A stretch of DNA of 64,000 nucleotides from an uncultured Elioraea sp. Its GTDB lineage: Bacteria; Pseudomonadota; Alphaproteobacteria; Acetobacterales; Acetobacteraceae. The notes beneath the pieces are model-generated. The model searched no databases and had not been told where the DNA came from. It saw nothing but the letters and a program-made list of their open reading frames with translations. Of the stretch, positions 25,249-34,776 are shown one piece after another. The position numbers and the translations under genes were made by a program. Each line of letters begins with the position of its first letter. The first letter of the stretch is position 1. Where the stretch lies: contig CALFVI010000014.1 of NCBI GenBank assembly GCA_937928775.1, positions 21,028 to 85,027 of the forward strand, given 5' to 3'.

Positions 25249-27039
25249 TCAGAGCGGCGCGCAGGCCTGCTCGAGCCAGGCGCGATCGAGCCGATCGAGA
25301 ATGGGGCCGATTTCGGTGGCGACGCGCGCGTGATAGGCATCGAGCCAGGATCGTTCCGCCGGCGTGAGCAAGTCGTTCGCGATCAGGCGGCGATCGAAGG
25401 GGGCGAGCGTGAGCGTCTCGAAGCCGAGGAAAGGTTTTGTCGCGCTCTCGGTCTGCTCCTCGCGCACCATCACCAGGTTCTCGAGCCTGATCCCCCAGCG
25501 GCCGGGCAGGTAGAAGCCCGGCTCGTCGGAGAGGATCATGCCGGGGGCGAGCGGAATGGGGCGGGCGGCACGCGACAGCCCCGTCGGGCCCTCGTGCACG
25601 CCGAGATACGACCCGACGCCGTGGCCCGTGCCGTGGTCGTAATCGAGCCCCGCCTCCCACAACGCGCGGCGGGCGAAGGCCTCGAGATGCGGCCCGGCGA
25701 CACCTTTTGGCCAGCGCAATGTTGCGATCGCGATCAGGCCCTTCAGCACGCGCGTGTAACGGTCGCGCTGTTCGGCGATGTCCTCGCCCGGTTCGCCGAT
25801 CAATACGGTGCGCGTCACATCCGTCGTGCCGTCGAGATACTGCCCACCGCTGTCGATCAGGTAGAGGTCGCCCCCGCTCAGCACCCTGTTGGTCGCCTCG
25901 GTCACCCGGTAATGGATGATGGCACCGTTCGGCCCGGCAGCGCTGATGGCAGGAAAACTCTCGCCACGAAAACGGTCGCCCTCGGCGCGGAACGCGAGCA
26001 AGCGGCTTGCTGCCTCGAGTTCACTCACCGGTTCGACAGGCGCCGTGCGGTCGAGCCAGGCGAGGAAGCGGATGAGGGCGACCGCGTCGCGGCGGTGTGC
26101 TGCGCGCGCGCCCGCCTGCTCCACGCTATTCTTGCATGCTTTGGCCAAAGCGACGGGGTCAGGTTCGGCGATGATGGTCGCCCCCGACTCCGCGAGGCGC
26201 TGCGCAACCCGCGCCGGCGTCGTGCGCGGGTCGACCAGCACCGTCGCCCGTTCGGAGCCGAGTCGCTCAAGCGCTGGCGGGAAGGCAGAGCGAGGTTCAA
26301 CCACGACCTCGTTGCCGAGGTGGGCGCGCGCTGCGGGATCGATACGGGAAGGGTCGAGAAACAGGGTGGCGCGCCCGTTCGCCTGCAGGAGGGCGTAGGC
26401 CAGCGGCACTGGGGTAAACGGCACGTCATCGGCGCGGATGTTGAACAGCCAGGCAATGCTGTCCGGCGCGGTGAGCACGGCGGCCTGGGCCCCGGCTCTG
26501 GCAAGCACGGCGCCGATGCGGGCTCGCTTCGCCGCAGCCTCCTCGCCCGAGAACTGGGCGGGATGAGGCTTCACCGGAGAGGCAGGCGGAGGCGGGCGAT
26601 CGGTCCACAGAGTGTCGATCGGATTCGGTTCGACCGCAACAAGCCGTCCCCCTGCTCGTTCGACCGCGCGGCGCAAGCGATCGACCGCCTCGCCCGAATG
26701 GAGCCACGGGTCGTAGCCGATAGCCTCGCCCGGGCGAACAGCGTCAGCGAGCCAGGCATCGGGCGGTTCGTCGATGAGGTGGCGAAGATCGAAGAGGCCG
26801 AGGTCGACCTCGGCGCGCGCCTGGGTCTGGTAGCGCCCATCGGTGAAGAAGGCGGCACGCTCGCGCAGCACGACAGCAAGGCCCGCCGAGCCCGTAAAAC
26901 CCGTCAGCCAGCGTAGCCGCTCCGCACAGGGCGGGATGTATTCGCCGAGATGCTCGTCCGCGCGGGGGATGAGGAGGCCGTCAAGGCCCCGTTCGGCAAG
27001 AGCAGCGCGGAGGGCGGAAAGGCGATGTCTGTGCGTCAA
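25249..27039 (-). CDS. pepP: Xaa-Pro aminopeptidase (M24B family)
   Basis: Creatinase N-domain plus M24 motifs DSGGQYLDGTTDVTRTV, DYDHGTGHGVGSYLGVHEGP and SDEPGFYLPGRWGIRLENLV. Confidence 0.93.
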   Translation of the reverse strand: MTHRHRLSALRAALAERGLDGLLIPRADEHLGEYIPPCAERLRWLTGFTGSAGLAVVLRERAAFFTDGRYQTQARAEVDLGLFDLRHLIDEPPDAWLADAVRPGEAIGYDPWLHSGEAVDRLRRAVERAGGRLVAVEPNPIDTLWTDRPPPPASPVKPHPAQFSGEEAAAKRARIGAVLARAGAQAAVLTAPDSIAWLFNIRADDVPFTPVPLAYALLQANGRATLFLDPSRIDPAARAHLGNEVVVEPRSAFPPALERLGSERATVLVDPRTTPARVAQRLAESGATIIAEPDPVALAKACKNSVEQAGARAAHRRDAVALIRFLAWLDRTAPVEPVSELEAASRLLAFRAEGDRFRGESFPAISAAGPNGAIIHYRVTEATNRVLSGGDLYLIDSGGQYLDGTTDVTRTVLIGEPGEDIAEQRDRYTRVLKGLIAIATLRWPKGVAGPHLEAFARRALWEAGLDYDHGTGHGVGSYLGVHEGPTGLSRAARPIPLAPGMILSDEPGFYLPGRWGIRLENLVMVREEQTESATKPFLGFETLTLAPFDRRLIANDLLTPAERSWLDAYHARVATEIGPILDRLDRAWLEQACAPL

Positions 27040-27115
27040 CTTTGTGACATGGCTCCCTGCTTAGGCATTCCAAAATCGCATGGCGGACCTGGAATGTTCT
27101 CGCATTTTCCACAGT

Positions 27116-27136
27116 CTGCAAAAGACTATTTTGCAG
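27116..27136. promoter_or_regulatory. inverted repeat CTGCAAAA-gacta-TTTTGCAG upstream of DUF1127 gene
   Basis: Perfect 8-bp arms, 5-nt spacer, read directly from sequence. Function unknown. Confidence 0.5.
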
Positions 27137-27158
27137 GTGCGAAGAGGTGGGCCGCAGC

Positions 27159-27178
27159 CCGCCGGCACGAGCCGGCGG
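27159..27178 (+). promoter_or_regulatory. hairpin CCGCCGGC-acga-GCCGGCGG in probable 5' UTR of DUF1127 gene
   Basis: Perfect 8-bp GC-only stem with 4-nt loop, 39 nt upstream of the ATG at 27217. Confidence 0.5.
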
Positions 27179-27216
27179 CCGAGAGCGTCCCGCCCAACGA
27201 GCAAGGATGCTGAACG

Positions 27217-27609
27217 ATGGATGCCCGCATGCCAAGGGAAGAGGTCGAGTTCTTCCCCACCCTCACGCCATCGCGCCGTGCGATGGATCTCGAGGAGATC
27301 AGGCTGGCCGCCATCCGCGCCCGCGACGAGGCGATCGGCCGCGCCATCGCCTCCGCCGCGCGCTGGCTGTGGAACGCGCTGCGCGGGGCGGTGACCTTCC
27401 TCGCCACCTACCCGCGCCGCCGCGCGCTCTACGAGCAGCTCAACGCGATGTCGGACCGCGAGCTGCGCGACATCGGGCTGACCCGCGGCGACTTGGCGCG
27501 GGTGTTCGACCCCGATTTCGCCACGCCGCAGCCCGCTGCCGCCCCTGAAGAGCCCATCAACACGCCGCAACCGGCGAACAGCAACGTCGCGGCTGCGCGC
27601 GCGGCCTGA
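27217..27609 (+). CDS. DUF1127 domain-containing protein
   Basis: YPRRRALYEQLNAMSDRELRDIGLTRGDLARVF matches the DUF1127 (YjiS-like) signature. Confidence 0.85.
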   Translation: MDARMPREEVEFFPTLTPSRRAMDLEEIRLAAIRARDEAIGRAIASAARWLWNALRGAVTFLATYPRRRALYEQLNAMSDRELRDIGLTRGDLARVFDPDFATPQPAAAPEEPINTPQPANSNVAAARAA

Positions 27610-27639
27610 CGGGGCGGCCTTCTCCAACAGACTCGCGCA

Positions 27640-27665
27640 GGGCGGCGTCGACATCGGCGCCGCCC
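27640..27665. terminator. candidate bidirectional terminator stem-loop (no clear T-tract)
   Basis: GGGCGGCG...CGCCGCCC, 8-bp perfect stem with 10-nt loop, in the gap between the convergent DUF1127 gene and prmA. Confidence 0.45.
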
Positions 27666-28538
27666 TCAGCGTTTGATCAGCACCAGCGTCGTCCAGGTCT
27701 CGACCTCGTACCGCCGCAGCAGCGCGAACCCGTGCCGTCGATGCGCGGTGAGAACCATCGGCGCCTGGGCGGGATGGAACCCCGAAAGGATGAGCCGCCC
27801 GCCGCGGGCAAGGCGGCGCGAGGCCTCGCGTGCCATGGCGCAGAGTGGGCGGGCGAAGATATTGGCCAAAGCCAAGGCATAAGGTGCGCGGCGGCGGATC
27901 GCCGGCGCCCGCCAACCGTCGCCGCGCACGACGCGCACGAAGCGGGCAAGCCCATTCGCCTTCGCGTTCTGCGCTGCGGTGTGCGCCGCCAGGGGATCGC
28001 AGTCGACGCCAACCACCTGCACATACCAGAGTTTGGCGGCCGCCAGCGCGAGCACGCCCGACCCCGTGCCGATGTCGGCGACGGGCCCGGCAGGACGCCG
28101 AAGCCGTTCAAGCGCGATCAGACACCCGCGCGTCGTTGCATGCTCGCCCGAACCGAAGGCCAGGCCGGCGTCGATGGTGAGCGCAAGCCGGCCGGGGCTT
28201 GCCGCGTGCGCCGCGTGCGTGCCGCGGATGAGGAACCGCCGCCCAATCGGCAGAGGGGGAAAGGAAGCGAGGCTGCGCGCGAGCCAGCCTTCCCCCTCCA
28301 CCTCGCCCTCGGCGACATCGGGCGGCGCGACACCAGCTGCGGCCGCGGCGAGGGCAAGTGCCGCGTCAAGGTCGACACGTCGCGTCGGGTCGCACAACAG
28401 CCCAGACACCGTCCAGGTCGCGCAGCTCTCATCCTCGCGCACGAACGCGACACTGTCGCACACACTCTCAAAGGCAGCGACGAAGACGGGCACCGCCGCC
28501 TCCGGCACGCGCACGGAGAACAGGGCGAGGAATTTCAT
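27666..28538 (-). CDS. prmA: ribosomal protein L11 methyltransferase PrmA
   Basis: LTIDAGLAFGSGEHATTRGCLIALE and DIGTGSGVLALAAAKL motifs. Confidence 0.9.
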   Translation of the reverse strand: MKFLALFSVRVPEAAVPVFVAAFESVCDSVAFVREDESCATWTVSGLLCDPTRRVDLDAALALAAAAAGVAPPDVAEGEVEGEGWLARSLASFPPLPIGRRFLIRGTHAAHAASPGRLALTIDAGLAFGSGEHATTRGCLIALERLRRPAGPVADIGTGSGVLALAAAKLWYVQVVGVDCDPLAAHTAAQNAKANGLARFVRVVRGDGWRAPAIRRRAPYALALANIFARPLCAMAREASRRLARGGRLILSGFHPAQAPMVLTAHRRHGFALLRRYEVETWTTLVLIKR

Positions 28539-30754
28539 GCGCGGCGAACGAAGCGATCGAGCACGCGCTTCACCCCGGTGCCGAAGGCGATGTCGAGACG
28601 ATCCTCCTCCACCGCCCGAACCGTTCCGTAGCCGAATTTCTCATGGAAGACGCGGTCCCCGGGCGCATAGCGCTCCGCGGTCGGCGGCCGTTCCGCTACC
28701 TCCCACGCACCTACCTCGACCACGCGCCCGCGCCCTGCCCCGCCGAAGGCAACCGCCGGAAAGACGGATGACGCCGAATCAAATCTCCGCTGCGCGACAA
28801 GCGGCGTCGTCACCCGGCGCAGCTGCGCTTCCGGCAGTTCGTCGAGGAAACGCGACGGGATGGCGGACTGCCAGGCGTTGTACACTCGTCTGTTCGCCAC
28901 CCAGGAGATGATGGCGCGACGGCGCGCGCGCGTAAGCCCCACATACGCAAGGCGCCGTTCCTCCTCCAGCGCCTTCGCCCCACCATCGTCGAGCGCGCGC
29001 TGGTTCGGGAACAGCCCTTCCTCCCAACCGGGCAGGAACACGGTGTCGAACTCAAGCCCCTTTGCCGCATGCAGGGTCATCAAGTTCACCCGATCGCCCT
29101 CTGCCGCCTCGTCGTTCTCGGTGACAAGCGCGACATGTTCGAGGAACCCTGGCAGCGTTTCGAACTCAGAAAGCGCGCGAACGAGCTCACGCAGGTTTTC
29201 GAGACGGCCGGGCGAATCGGGCGAAGCGTCCTTGCGCCACATCTCGGTGTAGCCGGATTCGTCGAGCATGGCGGCAACCGTTGCGGCATGCCCTTCGCGT
29301 GAGAGCATGGCCCGCCAGCGATCGAGATCGTTCAGAAACTGCGCGAGCGCAGCGCGGGGTTTGCCCTTCAGGGCATCGGAACGGACAAGATCGGCAGCAG
29401 CGCGCGCAAGCGGAACGCGATCAGCGCGCGCCCGTTCATGCATCGCTCTGAGCGCTGCCTCGCCCAAGCCCCGTTTCGGCACGTTGACGACGCGCTCGAA
29501 AGCGAGATCGTCTGCCGGCTGGACGAGAAGCCGCATGTAGGCGAGCGCATCGCGGATCTCCTGCCGTTCGTAGAAGCGAAGCCCACCGACGATCCGGTAG
29601 GGCAAGCCGAGCACGATCAGGCGCTCCTCGAAGGCCCGGGTCTGGAAACCGGCGCGCACCAGGATGGCGATCTCGGCGAGAGCGTGGCCCTCGGCGCGGA
29701 GTGCCTCGATGCGTGCGCCGACCATGCGCGCCTCCTCCTCCGAATCCCACAGCGCGTGCACCTCCACGGGCTCTCCCGCCTCGGCACCCTTGCCAGCGGC
29801 GCGCAGAGTCTTGCCGAGCCGGCCTTCGTTGTGGGCGATAAGGGAGGAGGCAGCGGCGAGGATGGGTTCCGTCGAACGGTAGTTGCGCTCGAGCCGCACC
29901 ACCTTGGCACCGGGAAAGTCGCGCTCAAAACGGAGGATGTTCTCGATCTCCGCCCCGCGCCAGGAATAGATCGACTGATCGTCGTCGCCGACACAGCAGA
30001 TGTTGCGATGGGCTTGCGCGAGCAGCCTGAGCCAGAGGTACTGCACCAGGTTCGTGTCCTGATACTCGTCGACCATGATCCAGCGGAAGCGCCGATGCGC
30101 CTCGGCAAGCACCTCGGGGTCGCGACGCATCAGTTCGACCACGTGCAGCATCAGGTCGCCGAAATCGACCGCGTTCAAGGCCTTCAGCCGTGCCTGCCAG
30201 GCGGCGTAGAGGGCGCGCGCCCGCCCATCGGCCAGGCCGCGATCGTCTTCGGCCGAGACGGCGTCGGGCACGAGGCCGCGATCCTTCCAGCGCTGGATTT
30301 CCGCCAACAGCTGTGCAGGCGGGCATCGTTTCGTGTCGACGCGCTCGGCCTCCATCACCTGCTTGAGCAGCCGGAGCTGGTCGTCGGTGTCGAGGATGGT
30401 GAAGGATGGGGTGAGGCCGACGCGCTCGGCATAGCGTCGCAGGAGGCGGGCGCAGAGGGTATGGAAGGTGCCGAGCCAGAGCCCCTCCACGGGGCGGCCG
30501 ATCAGCGCGGCGATTCGCTCGCGCATCTCGCGCGCCGCCTTGTTGGTGAAGGTGACGGCAAGCACCTGGCCCGGCGCGGCACGGCCGGTGAGCAGCAGGT
30601 GGGCGAAGCGCGTGGTGAGCACGCGCGTCTTGCCCGTGCCCGCCCCTGCCAGCACGAGCAGGGGGCCGTCGAGCGTTTCCACTGCCTCGCGCTGTTCCGG
30701 GTTTAGCCGCGCGAGGTAGTCGTAGGGCTCAGGGGTCGCCGCTCGAGCCGTCAT
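28535..30754 (-). CDS. uvrD: ATP-dependent DNA helicase, UvrD/PcrA family
   Basis: LNPEQREAVETLDGPLLVLAGAGTGKTRVLTTRFAHLL, VDEYQDTN, QSIYSWRGAEIENIL, TLHAAKGLEFDTVFLPGWEEGLFPNQR. Confidence 0.93.
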   Translation of the reverse strand: MTARAATPEPYDYLARLNPEQREAVETLDGPLLVLAGAGTGKTRVLTTRFAHLLLTGRAAPGQVLAVTFTNKAAREMRERIAALIGRPVEGLWLGTFHTLCARLLRRYAERVGLTPSFTILDTDDQLRLLKQVMEAERVDTKRCPPAQLLAEIQRWKDRGLVPDAVSAEDDRGLADGRARALYAAWQARLKALNAVDFGDLMLHVVELMRRDPEVLAEAHRRFRWIMVDEYQDTNLVQYLWLRLLAQAHRNICCVGDDDQSIYSWRGAEIENILRFERDFPGAKVVRLERNYRSTEPILAAASSLIAHNEGRLGKTLRAAGKGAEAGEPVEVHALWDSEEEARMVGARIEALRAEGHALAEIAILVRAGFQTRAFEERLIVLGLPYRIVGGLRFYERQEIRDALAYMRLLVQPADDLAFERVVNVPKRGLGEAALRAMHERARADRVPLARAAADLVRSDALKGKPRAALAQFLNDLDRWRAMLSREGHAATVAAMLDESGYTEMWRKDASPDSPGRLENLRELVRALSEFETLPGFLEHVALVTENDEAAEGDRVNLMTLHAAKGLEFDTVFLPGWEEGLFPNQRALDDGGAKALEEERRLAYVGLTRARRRAIISWVANRRVYNAWQSAIPSRFLDELPEAQLRRVTTPLVAQRRFDSASSVFPAVAFGGAGRGRVVEVGAWEVAERPPTAERYAPGDRVFHEKFGYGTVRAVEEDRLDIAFGTGVKRVLDRFVRRA

Positions 30755-30801
30755 GTCTGCACTCTGCCGCGACGGCGCCTCGCGCGACAGATACGGACGC
30801 G

Positions 30802-31296
30802 TTACTGACAGACCCCGACCGAACCTTCGGCGCAGGTGCGTTCGCCGTCGATCCAGCGTGCGCCGCCGAGTTCCGCCCCGTTCAGATCGACCCCAGCGAG
30901 GTTGGCCCCGGTCAGGTCCGCTCCGCGCAGATCGGCGCGGAAGAAGCGTGCCCGCCTGAGGTCGGCCTCGCGCAGGATCGCGCCGCGCAGGTCGGCGCGG
31001 GTGAAATCGGCGCTGCGGAGCGTCGCGCGAGAGAGATCGGCCTCGCGCAGGTTGGCGGAGACGAAGCGTGCATCTGCCCCATCGACCTCGACAAGCTTGG
31101 CGCGCGCAAGTTCGGCCCGTTGCAGCGAGGCGTCGCGCAGAACGGCGCCCGTGAGGTCAGCGCCGCTGAAGTCGCGCCGATCGAGAAGGCAGCGTCGCCA
31201 GTCCACACCGGGTGCGGCGGGATCCGAACAGGACGCGAAGGCTGGCGCGGCGCCGGCGACGAGCAGCGCCGCGACGAGGGCGGGTAGCGCGGGCAT
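30802..31296 (-). CDS. secreted pentapeptide-repeat protein
   Basis: Signal peptide MPALPALVAALLVAGAAPAFA, then A(D/N)LxxAxL repeats (FSGADLTGAVLRDASLQRAELARAKL ... ADLRGADLTGANLAGVDLNGAEL). Start placed at the internal Met at 31296. Confidence 0.8.
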   Translation of the reverse strand: MPALPALVAALLVAGAAPAFASCSDPAAPGVDWRRCLLDRRDFSGADLTGAVLRDASLQRAELARAKLVEVDGADARFVSANLREADLSRATLRSADFTRADLRGAILREADLRRARFFRADLRGADLTGANLAGVDLNGAELGGARWIDGERTCAEGSVGVCQ

Positions 31297-31344
31297 GGGC
31301 GGGCATATAGAACAGGGGCTTGGTTCCGCAAAGGCCCGAACGCC

Positions 31345-32271
31345 TTGCTTCTCCGCCGAATCCTTGAGGCCTGCGCCTGGCACGGCTCTGCGCTGCTCGG
31401 GGCTTCGATCTTCCTCGGCCTATTCGCCCCGCCGCTCGCGCGCGCAATGCGGTTCGTCATCACGCCGACGGTGGTGGGGCTGATGACTCTGGTGCTGCTG
31501 CGCGTCGACTTCGCCGCCGTGTTCGGCTACTTGCGCCGGCCTGCGCTCGTGTTGTGGCTCGTGTTGTGGCTGATGGTGGGCGCTCCCCTGCTCACCTGGG
31601 CCATGGTTCGGCAAGCTCGCTTCGACGGCGCGCTTGCCGAGGCGGTGGTGATCATGGCGACGGGGTGTGCCGCAACCTCTGCCCCCGCCTTCGCCCGGCT
31701 GGTTGGGCTCGATCCGCAGCTCTCCCTGGTCGCCTCTGTCCTGTCCACCCTCATGGTGCCGTTTACCGCGCCACCGCTTGCCTTGGGCCTGGTCGGCGTC
31801 GCCCTGCCGCTGACCATCGGCGGCTTGTCGGCACGGCTTGTCCTGGTCGTCGGCCTGCCGCTGCTGCTCAGCCTCGCCATTCGCCGTTTCGCCGGTGAGC
31901 AGCGGCTCAGACCGTGGGGACGGGCGATCGACGGCGCCGCGGTTCTGCTGGTCGCGCTCTACGGGGTTGGGGTGATGGACGGGATTCTCGCCGGCTTTCT
32001 CGAACGTCCGCGGTTTATGGCTCTGGCGCTGGCTTTGGCCTTCCTCGCCAACTACGGGCTGAACGCGGCGACCGCCCTCGCCTTCCTCCCCTTCGGACGC
32101 AGGATCGCGCTGGCGACCGGGCTTTTGTCCGGCAATCGCAACATGGCGCTGTATCTTGCTGTGCTGCCGCCCGAGACCGGGTTCGACATCCTTGCCTTCT
32201 TCGCGCTGTGCCAGTTTCCCTTGTTTCTCAGCCCCTTCCTGCTCAAGCCCCTCTACCGCCGGCTGGTTTGA
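31345..32271 (+). CDS. bile acid:Na+ symporter (BASS)-like integral membrane transporter
   Basis: About 9 hydrophobic segments and a BASS-like organisation (ATGCAATSAPAFARLVGLDPQLSLVASVLSTLMVPF; LATGLLSGNRNMALYLAVLP). TTG start. Confidence 0.65.
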   Translation: MLLRRILEACAWHGSALLGASIFLGLFAPPLARAMRFVITPTVVGLMTLVLLRVDFAAVFGYLRRPALVLWLVLWLMVGAPLLTWAMVRQARFDGALAEAVVIMATGCAATSAPAFARLVGLDPQLSLVASVLSTLMVPFTAPPLALGLVGVALPLTIGGLSARLVLVVGLPLLLSLAIRRFAGEQRLRPWGRAIDGAAVLLVALYGVGVMDGILAGFLERPRFMALALALAFLANYGLNAATALAFLPFGRRIALATGLLSGNRNMALYLAVLPPETGFDILAFFALCQFPLFLSPFLLKPLYRRLV

Positions 32272-32402
32272 CCCGGAGAGTGGGAGAGGTGCCTTTGCTG
32301 CACCGCGGCAGATTGCCGAGGCGACGAGACCGACCTAATCTGACAGGGCCGTGAACGAGAGGGGAGGGGCGGGACGCGCCCTGAGGCCCGGGGAGAGCCG
32401 CC

Positions 32403-33719
32403 ATGAACGAGATGTCGAATCCCGCCGCACAGACGGTGACCATCACGGTCGATGGAACCAACCGCTCGGCCATCCTGCCGGTGATTTCGGGCACGCTTGG
32501 CCCCTCGGTGATCGACATTCGGCGTCTCTACCAAGAGCTCGGCATGTTCACCTACGACCCCGGGTATGGCGCGACGGCAGCGTGCGAGAGCACCATTACC
32601 TACATCGACGGGGAACAAGGGATTCTCCTGCACCGCGGCTATCCGATCGAGCAGCTTGCCGAACAGTGCACCTTTCTTGAGGTTGCGCACCTCCTCCTGT
32701 ACGGCGAACTGCCGTCCAAGGCACAATATGACGCGTTTTCGCGCACGATCACGCGCCATACGATGATCCATGAGCAGCTGCGGCGGTTCTTCGACGGGTT
32801 CCGCCGCGACGCCCACCCGATGGCGGTGCTGACCGCGGTGGTGGGCGCGATGAGCGCGTTCTATCCGGACTCGAGCGACGTCAACGATCCGCGTCAGCGC
32901 GAAATCGCCGCACATCGGTTGATCGCGAAGGTGCCGACCATCGCTGCCTGGGCGTACAAATACTCCATCGGTCAGCCGTTTATGTATCCCCGCAACGATC
33001 TCAGCTACGCTGAAAACTTCCTCTACATGCTCAATGCGGTGCCGACCGAGCCCTATGTGATCAATCCTGTGCTTGCGCGGGCCATGGATCGCATCCTGAT
33101 CCTGCATGCGGATCACGAGCAGAATGCCTCAACCTCGACCGTGCGGCTCGCGGGCTCCACCGGGGCGAACCCCTTCGCCTGCGTGGCTGCGGGCATTGCC
33201 ACCCTCTGGGGGCCGGCCCATGGCGGAGCGAACGAGGCGGTGCTGAAGATGCTGGCCGAGATCGGCTCAGTCGACCGGATCCCGGAATTCATCGCCAAGG
33301 TGAAGGACAAAAATAGCAACGTCAGACTGATGGGCTTCGGGCATCGCGTATACAAGAATTACGATCCGCGCGCCAAGATCATGGCGAGAACCTGCCGCGA
33401 GGTCTTGGCCGAGCTTGGCATCGAACACGAGCCTTTGCTGGAAATCGCTATGGAGCTCGAACGGATTGCTCTCTCCGACGAGTACTTCATCAGCCGCAAG
33501 CTCTATCCGAATGTCGATTTCTATTCCGGAATCATCCTCAGGGCGATGGGCTTGCCGACCAGCATGTTCACCGCCCTGTTCGCAGTCGCACGCACGGTGG
33601 GTTGGATCAGCCAGTGGAAGGAAATGATTGGCGACCCATCGCAGCGGATCGGACGACCGCGCCAGGTTTACACGGGGGCGACACAACGGGACGTCATCCC
33701 ACTCGCCGAACGCGGCTGA
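32403..33719 (+). CDS. gltA: citrate synthase (type I, hexameric)
   Basis: [56 protein letters not shown] and [17 protein letters not shown]. Confidence 0.97.
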   Translation: MNEMSNPAAQTVTITVDGTNRSAILPVISGTLGPSVIDIRRLYQELGMFTYDPGYGATAACESTITYIDGEQGILLHRGYPIEQLAEQCTFLEVAHLLLYGELPSKAQYDAFSRTITRHTMIHEQLRRFFDGFRRDAHPMAVLTAVVGAMSAFYPDSSDVNDPRQREIAAHRLIAKVPTIAAWAYKYSIGQPFMYPRNDLSYAENFLYMLNAVPTEPYVINPVLARAMDRILILHADHEQNASTSTVRLAGSTGANPFACVAAGIATLWGPAHGGANEAVLKMLAEIGSVDRIPEFIAKVKDKNSNVRLMGFGHRVYKNYDPRAKIMARTCREVLAELGIEHEPLLEIAMELERIALSDEYFISRKLYPNVDFYSGIILRAMGLPTSMFTALFAVARTVGWISQWKEMIGDPSQRIGRPRQVYTGATQRDVIPLAERG

Positions 33720-34101
33720 GAGGCGACACGCCTCCAGATCTCCGGTCGATCGTCGAAACCTACACCCTCAGTCAGGCTCGCCGCGAGGAGACCGTCCCAC
33801 CGCGCGAGGCGGACTCAAGCGACGACGCATTGTCTGCCAAGACTTGACGGCGACTCACCAGCCGGGCAAAGGTTACGTTGCGAGATCGTGTTGTCCACAC
33901 GATCCACAGGCGCGGCCTAGGGCCGATTTCCAAGCTTTGCCGCCGATTGCAGCGAAGCCTGACCGGTTTTCCAGGTTTCGACTCACAGGCTGACACATGC
34001 GCCACCCGCGGCGGCAGAGCGTGAATTTTCTATCTTAGGTTGATACCCCCCGCTTGCACTTTTCCGACGGTTGTATTCAGAATGCGTGCCGGAGGTATGG
34101 A

Positions 34102-34776
34102 ATGCACCCTCCTGGAGGCAGCCCCATGGAACGGTACGCGAGCCTGGATGCTCTGGTCCGCCATCAGCTGCGGAAATGGCCCCAACATCCCCCCGGGCTC
34201 TGGACACGTCTCAACGGCACACCGCGGGTCCTGCGCGGCCGTCCGGCCGATGCCACGAACGCCGTTTCACCCTTTCTCAAGATTCCGGGCTCGGACCGCC
34301 TGAAGACCCTGCCGGATGGGATGTGGCTTCAGTTCGGCGGCACCCCCGCCGAGCCCTGGTGCGACGTGGTCGCGATCGAAGCCTGCTCCTCGTTCCAAAA
34401 CCTGCTCGACAAGAGGGCCAGGTTCGCCCCGTCGACCCACTCCCTCCTCGTCGTCTGTCCACTGCCTTGGCTTCTTGCCTCCGCCAGCGGTGGAGACCCC
34501 ACACCGCGCTGGCGTCTGACGGGGATTTTCGATACGGAACCGACCGGGCCACTGACCTTGCCGGTGCGCGATGTGCGCGTGCTCTACGGTCTGAAGGACA
34601 AGCACTTCCAGCCCTTCGTCCAGAGCCAGGTGCCGCACGCCCATGAGTTCTTCTGCCCGATGACGGCACTGACCGCCGAGAGGGGCTATGAGGCGCCGGC
34701 CATGCAGGCCCTGCTCAGCCGGCTTTCGACCACCGCCAACTTCTACGAACTGCCACCCGAACGTTCAGCCGGCTGA
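34102..34776 (+). CDS. conserved hypothetical protein, possible PD-(D/E)XK-like core
   Basis: Open frame with Shine-Dalgarno sequences and PWCDVVAIEACSSFQNLLDKRARF motif. Start may be 34102 or 34126. Confidence 0.6.
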   Translation: MHPPGGSPMERYASLDALVRHQLRKWPQHPPGLWTRLNGTPRVLRGRPADATNAVSPFLKIPGSDRLKTLPDGMWLQFGGTPAEPWCDVVAIEACSSFQNLLDKRARFAPSTHSLLVVCPLPWLLASASGGDPTPRWRLTGIFDTEPTGPLTLPVRDVRVLYGLKDKHFQPFVQSQVPHAHEFFCPMTALTAERGYEAPAMQALLSRLSTTANFYELPPERSAG

